Assembly: GCA_022376515.1 (NCBI GenBank)
Contig: WTXI01000012.1
Location: 62,001-126,000 of the forward strand
DNA: 64,000 nt
Direction: 5' to 3'
From: Lactifluus volemus
Lineage: Eukaryota > Basidiomycota > Agaricomycetes > Russulales > Russulaceae
Positions 32,819 through 43,758 of the stretch are shown in pieces. The translations under genes were made by a program, and so were the position numbers. The stretch's first letter is position 1. Each line of letters opens with the position of its first letter. The notes under the pieces were generated by a model. That model saw only the letters and a list, made by a program, of their open reading frames with translations. It had not been told where the DNA came from and did not search any database.

Positions 32819-35180
32819 TTACCATTTGTCCTGCGCGAGCTGGCGCTCGGCGGCAAGGCGCGCACGGAGCCGTGCCTGGGTGCGTAAGCGCGCCTCTCGG
32901 GCGATGGTCTTCTCGACATTGAGCCTATTGAGTAAATACACGCGAGACGAACGATGCGGCGCTTCTTCCGACTCTAAATGGCATGAAGGTGACGTTAGCC
33001 GCTCGTGTTGTGAGGGCAGCTGACCTTCGCAATTGTGCTGCAACCCACCGTGCAACTCCACCTTTGTTGATGGAGTCTCGTTCTTCCAAGAAGCGTCGTC
33101 GTCGTCGTCGTTGGCAGAGGGAAGCGAACACTGTTCGGGGCTACGGGGCATAAATTCCGCTTCGCCCTTTCCTCCCGTAATGTTGACGTTAGCTTCGAGG
33201 CCCTCAAGCCCCGCAACCGTCTCATCCGTCATACGTGCTAGTAAGCTCGGAACATATTTCAACTGAGCGGAGGGCGGAGGTCTCGGCGTTGCCGATGACG
33301 AGGCCCAAAGATAGGCAATAATAGAGTCGCGTTGGTTACGATACCGGGGTTGGCGTGCGGGGTTGGCGCGGATGGGACGATTACTAGATGACAGAGGCTC
33401 GGGTTTCTCCGGCATTGAGCTAGGACTTGAGGTAATTAATGAACAAAGACCCTCGGACGGTAAGGGGGTGTTATCGGTGGTATGAGTTGCACGTCCCGCA
33501 CTGGGGCTTTCATCACAGCTTTGGGATGATGAAGTAACAGGGGATTCTTCTGAATAACTCTCAGGAGTTGTTCGGGATGTTGAGGCGGCATTATTTCCCC
33601 CGGAGGCATTATTGGCTGAACTCTTGTGATGCAAAAGGCTAGTCAGTGTCGTCGACACATCAACGGTAAATCTTTCTTGCTCGCGGGGCGCTACTAGTGC
33701 GGCACGAAGAATGCAAGATTTACGTGAAGGACTGGGGGAGCGCGAATGAGCCCTTTGCTTTCCCTTAGCCTTGACACTTGGGGGTGAGCGAGAGTGACTT
33801 GAATGGTTATCATCATCGTATGTACTGGATGGTGCATCGCGATGGGTGCACAGTTCCTGAGGGGAATCACGTGGTTGGGGACTGCGCTCGTGTCTCAATA
33901 AGGGAGGCTGCGACAGATTTGTAAATCGAGATTGTGACTGTGACGCGACAGGTTCCCAGTGGCGAGTAGGCTCGTCCGGCGGAGGTGATGGTATACCCGA
34001 TGGGGGTTCATACTTTGAATAAGGCAACGGTTAATCCACGTGCAAGGGGGTTGTGATAGCCGAGCCGCCGTACCTGTACGACAGAGTCGTATACGTTGAG
34101 ATCTCTGTATGGAGAACGTAGATAACAGTATATTTCTGGAAAGGTACAAAGGGATGAAACCGAAACGACAAAGGCCAGGGGATGTACAAAAGTGAAACTG
34201 ACCGTGTGCAAAATGTTCTGCGTTGACGTGTCGTTCTCCGGGAACGTATGGTACATCCATGTCAAGGAACTCGGCGAGCAACTTGACGGCATTTTCCGAA
34301 CGAATGTCAATGGACTTCATAAGTGAAATAACAAAGGTCACCAGGAACTTCATCCCAAACGACATCAGGCTGAAAACAGAACGAGGACAACGGGCGAACG
34401 CAACGCACCTCTACGTCAGCATTTGGCCATACAAGTAGCTCGCGCCGGAGAAAGACTGTCATTCGACTGATGAGGTCTTGCGACGCCGCGAACTGCGCGG
34501 GGGTGGGGTACGGACGGTAACGCGTATATTTGTTAGAAGCGACGTGCTAAAAGCAGAGTGAGTTCATTCAACGACGCAGACTGTCAATTTACCTTTGCGT
34601 AGAGATCATGCTGGTATATCCATCTGCGTCGACTGACGGCGCGCTCTAACGCGTCAGCCTCATCTTGCGCAGTATGATCGCGACGGCCCCACACACGTGT
34701 ACGGCGCCTACGAACGGGTGCAATACGGGTACCATCGGTATGGGCAAGCGGACGCGGAGATGTACGAAGGGGGGGGAGAAAGTGCTTCTGATAATCAAAG
34801 GTGGAACGGATACGATGGATGAGGTGATCGCCAATATCTTGTGAACAGAGTGGACATCGTCTAGACTGATCTACAAAGGATTAAGTTCATCCTGTGCGGT
34901 ACGGAATCTTTTTTTTTTTTTTCAATGGGTACGTACCGCACCAGATCATGAGACAATCGAAGCAGAACTCATGTGAGCATGTCGGAACCAGCGTGCGGTC
35001 AACGAAGGCATGCAAGCATATGGTGCAATGTTCCTCGTCGTGATCCTCGTCGAGCTCGGTTCCTGGCTCAGGGGGGAGTTCTTCGGTTTCATATTTAGGG
35101 GAAACGGGATCGGGATTTGAGTTGTGTGGTGGGTGCATACTGTACGGGTATGTCTCAGTCGCCTCGGAACTCGGTGGCAT
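32819..35180 (-). CDS. RING-type E3 ubiquitin ligase, TOPORS-like, 686 residues
   Basis: E3 ligase that brings ubiquitin-loaded E2 to substrates. Exons 35,180-34,937, 34,870-34,593, 34,546-34,409, 34,347-34,203, 34,135-34,074 and 34,012-32,819 sum to 2,061 nt with matching phases. The C3HC4 RING lies at about residues 50-95: CTIC, PTCSHEFCFDC, then CPLC after the first intron. Next comes the TOPORS-type region: GDHLIHRIRSTFDYQKHFLP, a basic R-R-T-R-V-W-G-R-R-D stretch, ADALERAVSRRRWIYQHDLY, YTRYRPYPTPAQF, and TFVISLMKSIDIRSENAVK ending in AEFLD. The C-terminal 400 residues are Ser/Pro/Arg-rich and end in a basic helix. The layout matches TOPORS/Dicer-associated-type RING proteins of basidiomycetes as I know them. 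Start 35,180 is the only ATG before the RING in frame. No frame break in 2 kb of coding sequence. Confidence 0.86.
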
Positions 35181-35523
35181 TATCGATTACTTAATTCCCA
35201 CTGCCCCGGGCCGCCGCCCATCAATCTAACTAGTAGATAGATGGTTCCATCAAGCCTATAATAACTTTTCTATTGCAATTTACGTCACGGAAATGTATAC
35301 AGTGGAGACGGAACGGTATGTTCTTTTGAGATATTTCACCTAAATCTATGTCGGTGCTTCTGAAAAAATTCTCTCGCACCGCCCGAATGAGTACCCTGCC
35401 AGTTCGCCGTTCATATGATCCGTATTATAATATTTGAGACTAGATATAGCAAGGGTTAGATGCCAGTTGAGCCTCTCCCGCAGGGCCGCAGCAACAAAAA
35501 AAAATAACGACGATAAGCAGCAA

Positions 35524-38500
35524 CTACCGTGAAGTGAACATCGCCCAGTTCACGGTTCCTCCTTCCCTCCTTTCCTGCACTTCAAGATCCGACAGGTGCC
35601 TCATTGTAGGCCGCCCATGAGGACAGTTCCACGGCTGCTCTATCGTTCCCATATGTCGAATGATCTAAACCAAATGATCCGTCCCGTCAAAAAATAAATA
35701 AATAGGGGTTGTGACATGTGAAGAAGTGTTGGGGAAAGAAGAAAACTCACGGCTGTCATCTGTTTACCATTCAGAGAGTCACCGACCATGATGCTCTTGC
35801 GGCACGCACGCATTGCAAACATTGCACGCGTCTTGGTCGATCGCACGAGTGTTCCAGAGGGCCGATCTCTAAGCAAGTGTAAAATTTCTTCTAGATCTAA
35901 CGTTTCAGAAGAGCCACATGTCAATGCCCGAGTGTGATATCGAACAGAGATCTTCTTGCCTTGGATATCAAACTCGGTGTTCTTGTTCACAGGTTGAGCC
36001 ATGAGTTTGAGCCGCCGACCTGCCGGCTGGTCCTCCTCCAATGCGACTTCGAACCCATTCTGTTGTAGCACCTCCATATTTTCGAGAGCGACGAGTTCAT
36101 CCGCAGCCGTCAACTCCAACACTCGGGGCCTATATATGTATACCCATCGTTACTTTTGTCTCGCAAAGGCAAGTCAATGCGAACTACGCACGCGAATAAT
36201 CTCTGTGACTCGAGTCGCGATGTCGCCTGCAACGTCTCAAAGTTGTACTTCTCGTCCGACGCGTGCTGATCCACGATGAACAAGTCATCGGTCGAGCCCT
36301 CCGTATTGATCTTGCGGAGGCGCGCCACGATGAAACCGCGGTTAAACTGTCCAACAACGTCCATCGAGCTAAAATCCGCCTTTGAGAGCACGCGCGCCAG
36401 CGCCGCGGTGGCGTTTTCGTCGTCCGCCTTCAAGTCTGCAAGCTCAAGATCCGAGGAGGGTCGAATCGGAAGTGCGTGTGAGGTAATGATGGACCTGCGT
36501 TGGAGGTACACGGACCATGCGTTAGTTGTCCGTTCGAGGTCGAACGCGAGTGGTGGTGTATCACCGACAACCGTACGCACGACCTCGGTCCGAACGGCAG
36601 AGAGGCCGAGTGGTGATGACGGGGCGACAACGCTGCTACTGGATGGCGCTCCGTCCGAGATCGAATCCAGTGTAGGTTCCTCATTGGACGTGTCGTCGTC
36701 GACTCGTGACAAGTTTGGAAACCCGCGCTGGCAGCTACGCGCGACGGTTCATCCAAGCTCTCTATTGTCAGCGTCTCGTCCACTTCGTCCGTGGATGGTC
36801 GTCCTTCGTCGCTGCCAATTTCGTAGTCATCCTCGTCATCCTCGACACTCTTCGACGTTCTCTCCTTATCCGGAGCTTTCTGCTCTGCTGCACCTTCCTC
36901 TTCCTCTGGACTGTCACTATCGCCGTCCTCTTCGTTGTCCTCGTCCTGAGTCACCCGGACTCCATCACGGGCAAAACCAGCAAGTCGAGCGCGCATGCTC
37001 ACTCTCGCGTTCTTCCCAGAACTTGATCCACCGGTGATATCCCCCAGATGTGGGCGCTTGCGTGGGGGCCCTCTTGGCCGGGCTTTAGATTCCATGACGC
37101 ACCAGATGTGTCGAGTACCATCTGCACCCCTCGCCGGGTACCATCTGTATTTGCAGATAGGATCTGCTCCACGCGCGCTGGGGTTCGACCGGGGCCGGCT
37201 AGGCGTTGAGAGACGGAGGGAGAAGGCGCTGCTATAGCAGCTGGAGAGGGCGACCGAGTAGCAGAGGCTTTCTTGAGCGGTCGAGCCTCCTGGTCTGCAA
37301 CGACGTCCACTGAGACGGAGCGCGGCCGTTTCTGTACCGATTGGGGTTTATCCAAAGTGACGATGTACTAGGTACTTCCTTCGTAACAGGGGCCATATCG
37401 TCGTCTATACACATTGGTTCGCTAGTTGCAGTATCTCGGGCTCCCGCTGTAACATCATCGCCATTTTGATCTTCATCGTCGGGGATAAAGAGGGGTAGCT
37501 TTTCGTTATTCGCCTCGTCCGCCGGGGTGTTTCCCACTTCTTTTTGGGCAAGCGCAACTTGTGTTGCATTGAGCACAAAGTTTGACCGTGCTGAATCGAA
37601 CGCATCTGTCAGCGCAATCTGTGGACCTCAGCGAGGCTCATAGGTTCGTAGTTGCATACGCACCTTGAGCGCTTCAATGAGGTTATTTTCACTATGTAGA
37701 AGAATTGTACGCTTGTCCGGGCTCACATTGATATCACACGAGTCTACACCAAGATCGTTCGCATCGCGACGCAGATAAATAGACGGGTCAAGGGCACACC
37801 AGTTGGCAAAATAAAGTCCGCAATGACGAAAGGAGATTGGTTGGCGTTGAATGTGCGATAAACCTCGTTGATTGCCTTTTGCACCTTTACCGGTGCACAT
37901 GGCCGTCCATTGATGAAGAAGAATTGGCGGTCTGTCCCTGTACGGCCAGCACCGGGAGCAAATTTAGACATGAGACCCTCCACTCGTATCTCACTGACCA
38001 GAGCGACGTAAAGTATGGGAGTTGTAGGATAGGAGAGAAACCTACTGGCTTCCCACACTACCTCTTCTCGGCGGCGCAGGACTGCTTTCTCCGGTACCAC
38101 TTTAAAGGGCAGATTAAGGTCGACAAGATTTTCGAGCTGTTTTGGACCCCAGAGCGCGCCAACAGAGGCACGGACGGAGGTAGCACCGTCTGTACGGAGC
38201 TGAGTCGTCTTCTTTCTGAATTCCTTCGTAAGCATATCCGAAGACGCATGTACAGCATGCAAGAAGCGCACCCGCCATCTGGGGTATTTGTTACAGTCAA
38301 AACCACGCCACTGTTCTCGCGGGTGCAAGGAACTAGCGCATACGCTGTGAGGAGATGCAACGCTTTACCAAACTCGCGCTTCGCGTGGCGCTCAAACTCT
38401 TTGCGCCTCACGGCAGGGAACAAATAAACCGGAGACAGTGACGGTAGTACCGCGCTACGCCCACTATTAGCAAGTGGAAAAGGGGAGACCCTTTTTGAAA

Positions 38501-39072
38501 AGAGACAACACACCTGACGGGCAACCTTTCCGCTGTGACTGGTGAGGCGACCTGCGCTGTTGAAAGTAAGAACTGTACCCATCGGCGCTTGCGTTGCCGT
38601 CGCGGTGGTGACACTGATACTCTCGGCGAGCGCACAAAGAGAAGAAATAGCCTCCCCACGGAAGCCAAACGTGAGGACGGAGGTCAGGTCGGAAAAAGAA
38701 GCGAGCTTTGATGTGTGGTGTTTCAGTGCTTCCCAAGGTTATCAATCAAAAAGAGGCCAAGGGACATAACATACCAACGGATTCGTAGTCTTCCGGTGCA
38801 ATACCGCTTCCATTATCAATAACCTCAATAGACTTTAGGCCGTAGTCTTTGAAGCGGACCTCTAACATCCCGGTTAGGGGGAGATGTGAAACAATCGAAG
38901 AGTGACTAACCAATGTTGGTTGCACCTGCGTCGAGAGAATTTTCTACAAGCTCTTTTGCGGCGGTCTGTAGGTCTATAACAACCTGACCAGAAGTGATAC
39001 GATGGATAGATTGAGAATCAATAGGCCTAATGGCCCCGTAGACTCTGAACTCGTAGCGGCGTCGTGTGACAT
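35524..39072 (-). CDS. PMS1: DNA mismatch repair protein PMS1 (MutL-alpha subunit, PMS2 orthologue), frame interrupted
   Basis: With Mlh1, forms the MutL-alpha endonuclease of mismatch repair. The N-terminal GHKL ATPase is visible: [33 protein letters not shown] and GFRGEA (38,651-38,668), followed by the transducer with [17 protein letters not shown]. After an acidic linker comes the C-terminal domain: [12 protein letters not shown], the metal-binding endonuclease motif [12 protein letters not shown] (DQHA-x2-E-x4-E), and the tail [13 protein letters not shown] that gives PMS2 its C-terminal zinc site and separates it from MLH1 and MLH3. Many short introns join cleanly. The frame nevertheless needs an extra base at about 39,034 (G run), 38,412-38,418 (two C runs), 37,354 (T run), 37,080 (C or G run) and 36,720 (C run). 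Start ATG 39,072 is the only one near; it needs the first of these corrections. Confidence 0.93.
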
Positions 39073-40249
39073 CCCGTGTTTAGGTATTATGGCGTCCTGA
39101 TCATGTGCAGCAAGCAAAGGGGTACACAGTAGCAGTTCGGACTCGGTACCAGTGATTGACGCGCGCGTCAATGTCACAAATCACGTGATCGAGCACCTGA
39201 CCACAGTGCCAGTGATCGTGAATCAGTGACTCGGCTCTCATGTCGCAGTGCTTTCGAGCATGAATGTTCAAACTGTTTGCCGCTGTAGCCTGCACGCACT
39301 GCGCTGTACGAGTCATTCGTGCCGTGCCACTGCCGTGCCCATTCAAGTTTTCGCAAGCACAATCTCTGAACATGATCCACATGTCTTGCGCGCGATTCCA
39401 ACGTCGTCAGCCACATGAGCAGGATTGCTCAGGCTTTGAAGAAGTGGGTGCTGCAGGTGTGGACGTTACAATGGCATGAGGCTAGTAACCTCCAATCACT
39501 TATCTGATCGTCACGTTCAGGACCAGCACAAAGGATGCGTTACGGAAGGCGAACGGAGATTGTTTGTTACATGTTGCAGCCGCCAATCATTGCGTCCGCT
39601 TTCTGTTTTGCCTCGAGTGGCACCATATCCAAGTCCGTGTCTTCGTTTTGGTTCCTCACTGTCCGCAGTTTGCCAGTGACACCTGCGTGCTCATATCTGT
39701 GTGTGGAGGTTCTCTCAGTTGTTGCTGCATGCTTATCCTTACATTTTTCATTAGCACACTCAAGCATCAAAGTGACTGTCGATGGCACCACCGCTTTTCA
39801 GACACGGGCAGACAGGGTACCGATCGTTCAACTGCTTCTCAATGTCTTGCGATCCTCATTCCCCCATCCAAACCGGTACCCCAAGACAGGGGTTGGGGTT
39901 TTCACAGGGATACCCAGACCCGGAGGTTAGGGTTGGGTTTGACTTGCCCACTGCTCTCCACTTCTCCACCGGGGCTGTTCAAACCATGTCAGAGTCGCTG
40001 GCATCAGAGTCACGCTGGCATCGCCGTCGCGATTGTCTGAGCGCCTGATACCAGCAACTGGCGCTGGCGTGTGCCTCCCCCCCCGAAATTGTCGCCCTCA
40101 AGTCCTGAAGTCCCGGCTTCCCCTCAACCTCTGTGCCCCTTCGGGCTCGGAATTCCTTCTTTATCACATGCCGCGACCCTTTATTCATCCCTGTCTTCGT
40201 CAGGCCTCCCTCGACTCCCGTCACTCGACCTGTCGCTTCCGTTTTTTCC
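39073..40249. other. Intergenic sequence with a repeated CACGTG motif
   Basis: Upstream of PMS1. Contains one of three copies of a motif (GCGCG...AATGTCACAAATCACGTGATC-like; here 39,161-39,190) that recurs beside the hydrophobin genes. No gene is recognised. Confidence 0.4.
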
Positions 40250-40430
40250 CTCAGACTCGCCACATCCGCACACACACCGGAGAAAAACCATTCTGTTGCA
40301 CGTTCCCAACCTGCCAAAGCGCCTTTCCCGCTCAGATAAACTCACACGTCACGCGAGGATACACAGTAATGACCGTCGCCCATCAGGCTCTAGCTTATCT
40401 GATGAAGGATCGGAGCCGAGCAAACAGTGA
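40250..40430 (+). pseudogene. Relic of a Mig1/CreA-type C2H2 zinc-finger repressor
   Basis: After a CCTCAG acceptor-like site the sequence reads TRHIRTHTGEKPFCCTFPTC, then, one base out of frame, RLSRSDKLTRHARIHSNDRR. This is the end of finger 1, the H-T-G-E-K-P linker and a full finger 2 with the RSD..TRH recognition helix of Mig1/CreA glucose repressors. No exon for the first half of finger 1 is found upstream, and one A is missing in the CAAAA run near 40,317. Downstream there are only Pro/Ser-rich bits (PRYIPQGAPTTPLLS). Probably a truncated duplicate of the cellular repressor gene. Confidence 0.7.
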
Positions 40431-40780
40431 TGATGGGTATGTCCGGTGCCCCCGCTTCCATATCTCACATACAGTCTTCTGATCTTTTGATGTCACCTAG
40501 GAGTCCTTACCCCCGATACATACCTCAAGGCGCCCCAACTACACCGTTGTTATCTGACACCCTTCCTCCGCATTCTCTACCCAGTCAAAAATAGCGATCT
40601 ATGCCCTCAACGCGAGGCTCGTCGTCGCGCGGAATACGAGCCAAACGCAGCGAGATGTCTGGCGCGTTGAGCATGCAGCCGTCATGCACCCACGTCAAGT
40701 CATCACAAGCTAGCGAAGATGTTTATTGATGGGATTCAGCGGTGCGTATCTGAGTCCTTTTGTACACTGCCTGTGTCCTC

Positions 40781-41045
40781 GCTCCCCCGCTCCCCCCCCC
40801 CTGTTGCTGTCGCCGCCCCCCCCCACTGCCCCCCCCCGCCCCTCCCTGCCCCTCCGCTATCACCTCCTCTTCACTCTGTGCTCCCAGTCACCCAATTACT
40901 TGCCTTCTTTGTCACCCGCTCTTGGCTTTCTGTCCCTATTGCCTCGCAGCCTCCGGCCTCCCCAATCGCTTTCACGTTGCCCGCCCATCCTCACGTCACC
41001 TGCCCTCTCTCATCTCCCCTGTCACTTCCCCCGGGCCCATTGCCT
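40781..41045 (+). repeat. Low-complexity C-rich tract
   Basis: About 260 bp of runs of 7-10 C separated by T, G or A. All three forward frames stay open only because of this composition. It may be the decayed Pro-rich tail of the zinc-finger relic. Confidence 0.75.
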
Positions 41046-41651
41046 TATGCCACACCACAGCATCTTGAGTACCTTCAGGGTATGTTAAGACATACCCTTA
41101 CCCTTACCCCATAGATGCCCTACCCGCAAACCTCGAGGGTCTGGGATACCCTTATTGATCATTAATCATTTTATGAGACACACCAGACAGGCATTCACAT
41201 CAACCAAAATCGACATGCTACTCCTATCGAGATTTGAAATGTTCGGGTGGGATGTCCTTGGATGCGAGATTGCAAACCGCGCTGGATCGCCTGTTTGTGT
41301 GTCAACACGAGTCGGATGTGGAAAAAGATTGCAGAAAATCCCTGCTTGCCCAGCGCCGAATCGTACTCTTGACAGCACACTGGCTGGGTTACCTCATTCT
41401 GATGCGTGTGATGTGATCCGTCCATCCGTGCGGAGCACTAGTCAACGCTAGTGGTGTACGACGAATTGAACAGCGCCGCACACGACGCAATCTATCGTTC
41501 TATTCCAGTTCGGGGTTCCAAAAACAGTCATTGTGCTTCTTTTTACACAACTCAGACCAGACTGGTATACAATTTTGTGCATCTCAAAGTCCATTCTTGT
41601 ACGATTGATGAGGATAGTCAACTGCCAGCACGGGGTGAGTCTGAGGAAAAC

Positions 41652-41657
41652 TTATAA
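41652..41657 (+). promoter_or_regulatory. TATA box of hydrophobin gene 1
   Basis: TATAAA followed by AGGA, 80 bp before the ATG. The same box and the following C-rich CACCTCCTCCCCCAGTCCAG initiator region are conserved in front of the second copy. Confidence 0.7.
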
Positions 41658-41736
41658 AAGGACGAGCGGATTTTTCACCTCCTCCCCCAGTCCAGAGTTC
41701 AGTCTCAATACTCAGGATTACCACAGTTTCTTCACA

Positions 41737-42245
41737 ATGATGTTCTACAAGCCCATCGTATCTTTGGTCGCAAGCCTGGCTATAGCGGGCAGTGCTGCTG
41801 CCGCTACCACCCTAGTGCCAGTGCCTACGTCTCTCTTCATCGCTCCGCCAAACACGCCCACTGGCAATTCCGTCGGCCAGTGCGACACTGGGACGCTGCG
41901 ATGCTGCGATATATACTTGTCTGCCGGAAATGCAGTCGCGGCTTCCATCAACAGCCAGGCCGTCGCGAACCAGAGCCGGGTCTCGGACCAAGCCCTCGGC
42001 GCTGGTATATTCTGCGAAAGGCTTCAAAACGGAACTCAATGGTAGTGCTCCCCTGTTCACCCTTTTGTTCACATAGAAAATGCTAACGGGTCGCAACAGC
42101 ACCGACATCACCATCCCTGTTTGCTGCGAGTACGGTCACGGTCTGTGTCTTTCTCACCTTTGCCTCTTTATGCTTCCTAATTTTATATGTATTCACAGAT
42201 GGCCTTGTTAGTCTTGGCTGCTCCCTTGTCACTCCCTGTGTTTAG
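41737..42245 (+). CDS. Class I-like hydrophobin, 130 residues
   Basis: Small secreted amphipathic protein that coats aerial hyphae and air-water interfaces. Exons 41,737-42,041, 42,100-42,140 and 42,199-42,245 sum to 393 nt with matching phases. The signal peptide is MMFYKPIVSLVASLAIAGSA with cleavage likely after A-A-A. The Cys pattern is QC, RCC, FC, QC, VCC, GC, PC: spacing C1-x6-C2C3, about 33 residues to C4, x8 to C5, x7 to C6C7, x11 to C8, with one extra Cys at the C-terminus. Introns fall just before C5 and after C6C7, as in other basidiomycete hydrophobins. Two Met codons open the frame; the first is taken. The extra ninth Cys is unusual and could stay reduced or pair between subunits. 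Confidence 0.86.
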
Positions 42246-42416
42246 GCGCGCACTGCATTCGTTGGGTTTGTGGAATGGTTCACAGGCAAACCGTGCCACA
42301 GAAAGCGGACTGTAGTCGGACATTTTTTTCTTGTAGTAATCGTACGCGCGCGCGTAAATGTCACAAATCATGTGATCATGGTTAAACCCGAGAGGCCACT
42401 TCTCTGAATGATACTG

Positions 42417-42580
42417 TATGTCTGTGTGCACTAACGAGCAAGTCTCGAGCCAAGAAAGGCAGGCAATTTGGGCAGAGTTACAATCACTCGGATAACGTAC
42501 CCAGGCATTCCGGTATCGCCTTCGCACAGTCGGCACCCTATCCTATGTGTCTGCCGAGAAAAGAGCTCCCTGATGTTTCG
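42417..42580 (+). pseudogene. Broken copy of the small coiled-coil gene
   Basis: About 100 bp here closely match the start of the 84-residue gene at 43,455 (CTAACGAGCAAGTCTCGAGC and following). The frame reaches a TAA soon after ELQSLG, and part of the middle is deleted. It lies after hydrophobin 1 exactly as the intact gene lies after hydrophobin 2, so it belongs to the duplicated unit. Confidence 0.7.
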
Positions 42581-42667
42581 CGTCGAAGCATGAATGCATG
42601 AATCAGTACTAGTAGTCATGAGTGTTCCGATTCACAATCATTGGCTAACAAGTCATAGAGGAAAACG

Positions 42668-42673
42668 TATAAA
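42668..42673 (+). promoter_or_regulatory. TATA box of hydrophobin copy 2
   Basis: TATAAA 84 bp before the second hydrophobin ATG, in a promoter nearly identical to that of copy 1 from the box to the start codon. Confidence 0.65.
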
Positions 42674-42751
42674 AGGACCAGGAGATCTTTCACCTCCTCC
42701 CCCAGTCCAGAGCTCAGTTTCAACACTCAGGATTACCACAGTTTTTTCACA

Positions 42752-43253
42752 ATGATGTTCTACAAGCCCATCGTATCTTTGCTCACAGGCCTGGCTGTAG
42801 CGGGCAGTGTTGCTGCTGCTACCACCCCTGTGGCTATGGATGGCGATAACTTCCTCGCTCCGCCCATTGGCCCCATTCCCGTCAACCAGTGCGATAGCTC
42901 GCTGCTATGCTGCGAGATGTCCAAGCTAGCAGCGACTTGATCCCAACCTTGAGGGTGCTCGTCTGCCAAGGGACTGTGGTGGAGCCCGAGCCTGTTATTC
43001 GATCCTGCGTAAAGTTTTCATCGGAATTGATTGGTAGCGCTTCCTGTAACCCTGTTCACCCTTTTCTTTTTCACATCGAAAATGCTAACAAGTCGCGACA
43101 GCCCCGGCATCACCATCCCTGTTTTCTGCGCCTGTATTGATGAGCGTCTGTGTCTTTCTCACCTTTGCCTCTTTATGCTCCCTACTAATGTTATATGTAC
43201 TAGGAGGGACAGGTGACGATCTTATTATGAGCTGCTTCCCGGTCGATCTGTGA
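42752..43253 (+). pseudogene. Second hydrophobin copy, degenerate
   Basis: Signal peptide (MMFYKPIVSLLTGLAVAGSV) and C1-C3 (QCDSSLLCC) are kept, but the frame then runs into TGA at 42,938. A neighbouring frame continues DVQASSDLIPTLRVLVCQGT. The position aligned with C6C7 reads V-F-C-A-C, so one Cys of the pair has become Phe by substitution. The last exon would end SCFPVDL at 43,253. Loss of frame plus loss of an invariant disulphide Cys argues for a pseudogene rather than a sequencing slip alone. It is a tandem duplicate of the copy at 41,737, about 1,015 bp away. Confidence 0.75.
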
Positions 43254-43454
43254 ACGTAGGCGCGCACTTCACTCGTTGGGTTTGCGGAATGGTTCACAGG
43301 AAAACCATGCCACTGAATGCGGCCTGGAGTCGGACAGTTTTCTTGTACGGCCACGGTAGTAATGTACGCGCGTGTCAATGTCACAAATCACGTGATCGTG
43401 ATTGTCACACTCTAAACCCCGAGACCCACAAAAAAGCGAGTGGTCCCAAACAGT

Positions 43455-43758
43455 ATGTCCATGTGCACTAACGAGCAAGTCTCGAGCCAAGAAAGGCAGG
43501 CAATTTGGGCAGAGATACAATCTCTCGGACAAGATACCCAGGCATTCCGTGTGGAAGCTTATCGCCTTCGCACTGCTGGTAACCTCGACACGACTGAGAA
43601 TGAACGCTTACGTGCGAAACAATCAGAACTCGAGCAGCGCGGAGAAGCCCTCATGAAACGGTCAATCCCCCTTCCTCTTTCCTTCTGGTTTTTGACCTTT
43701 TTTTGCCAGACTTTCGCCCGAACTGGAATGGAATTCGGGGCAAGCTTCCAGTATCTAG
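43455..43758 (+). CDS. Small coiled-coil protein, 84 residues
   Basis: Exons 43,455-43,660 and 43,710-43,758 (phase 2, GTCAAT...TTGCCAG) give 255 nt. The sequence MSMCTNEQVSSQERQAIWAE continues as one charged amphipathic helix through RLRAKQSELEQRGEALMKR and ends LSPELEWNSGQASSI. No signal peptide or membrane span. A broken paralogue sits at 42,417. Function unknown; the helix suggests a dimerising or adaptor peptide, which is a guess. Confidence 0.5.

Noticed and set aside
40719..41114. Three overlapping plus-strand open frames of 100-130 codons
   Set aside because: All are open only because of poly-C and C/T composition; no domain or conserved start.
39925..41115. Telomere-like strings (one TTAGGG near 39,927; ACCCTTACCCTTACCCC near 41,095)
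   Set aside because: Only one TTAGGG unit occurs, and the second tract is CCCTTA rather than CCCTAA. Not an interstitial telomere.
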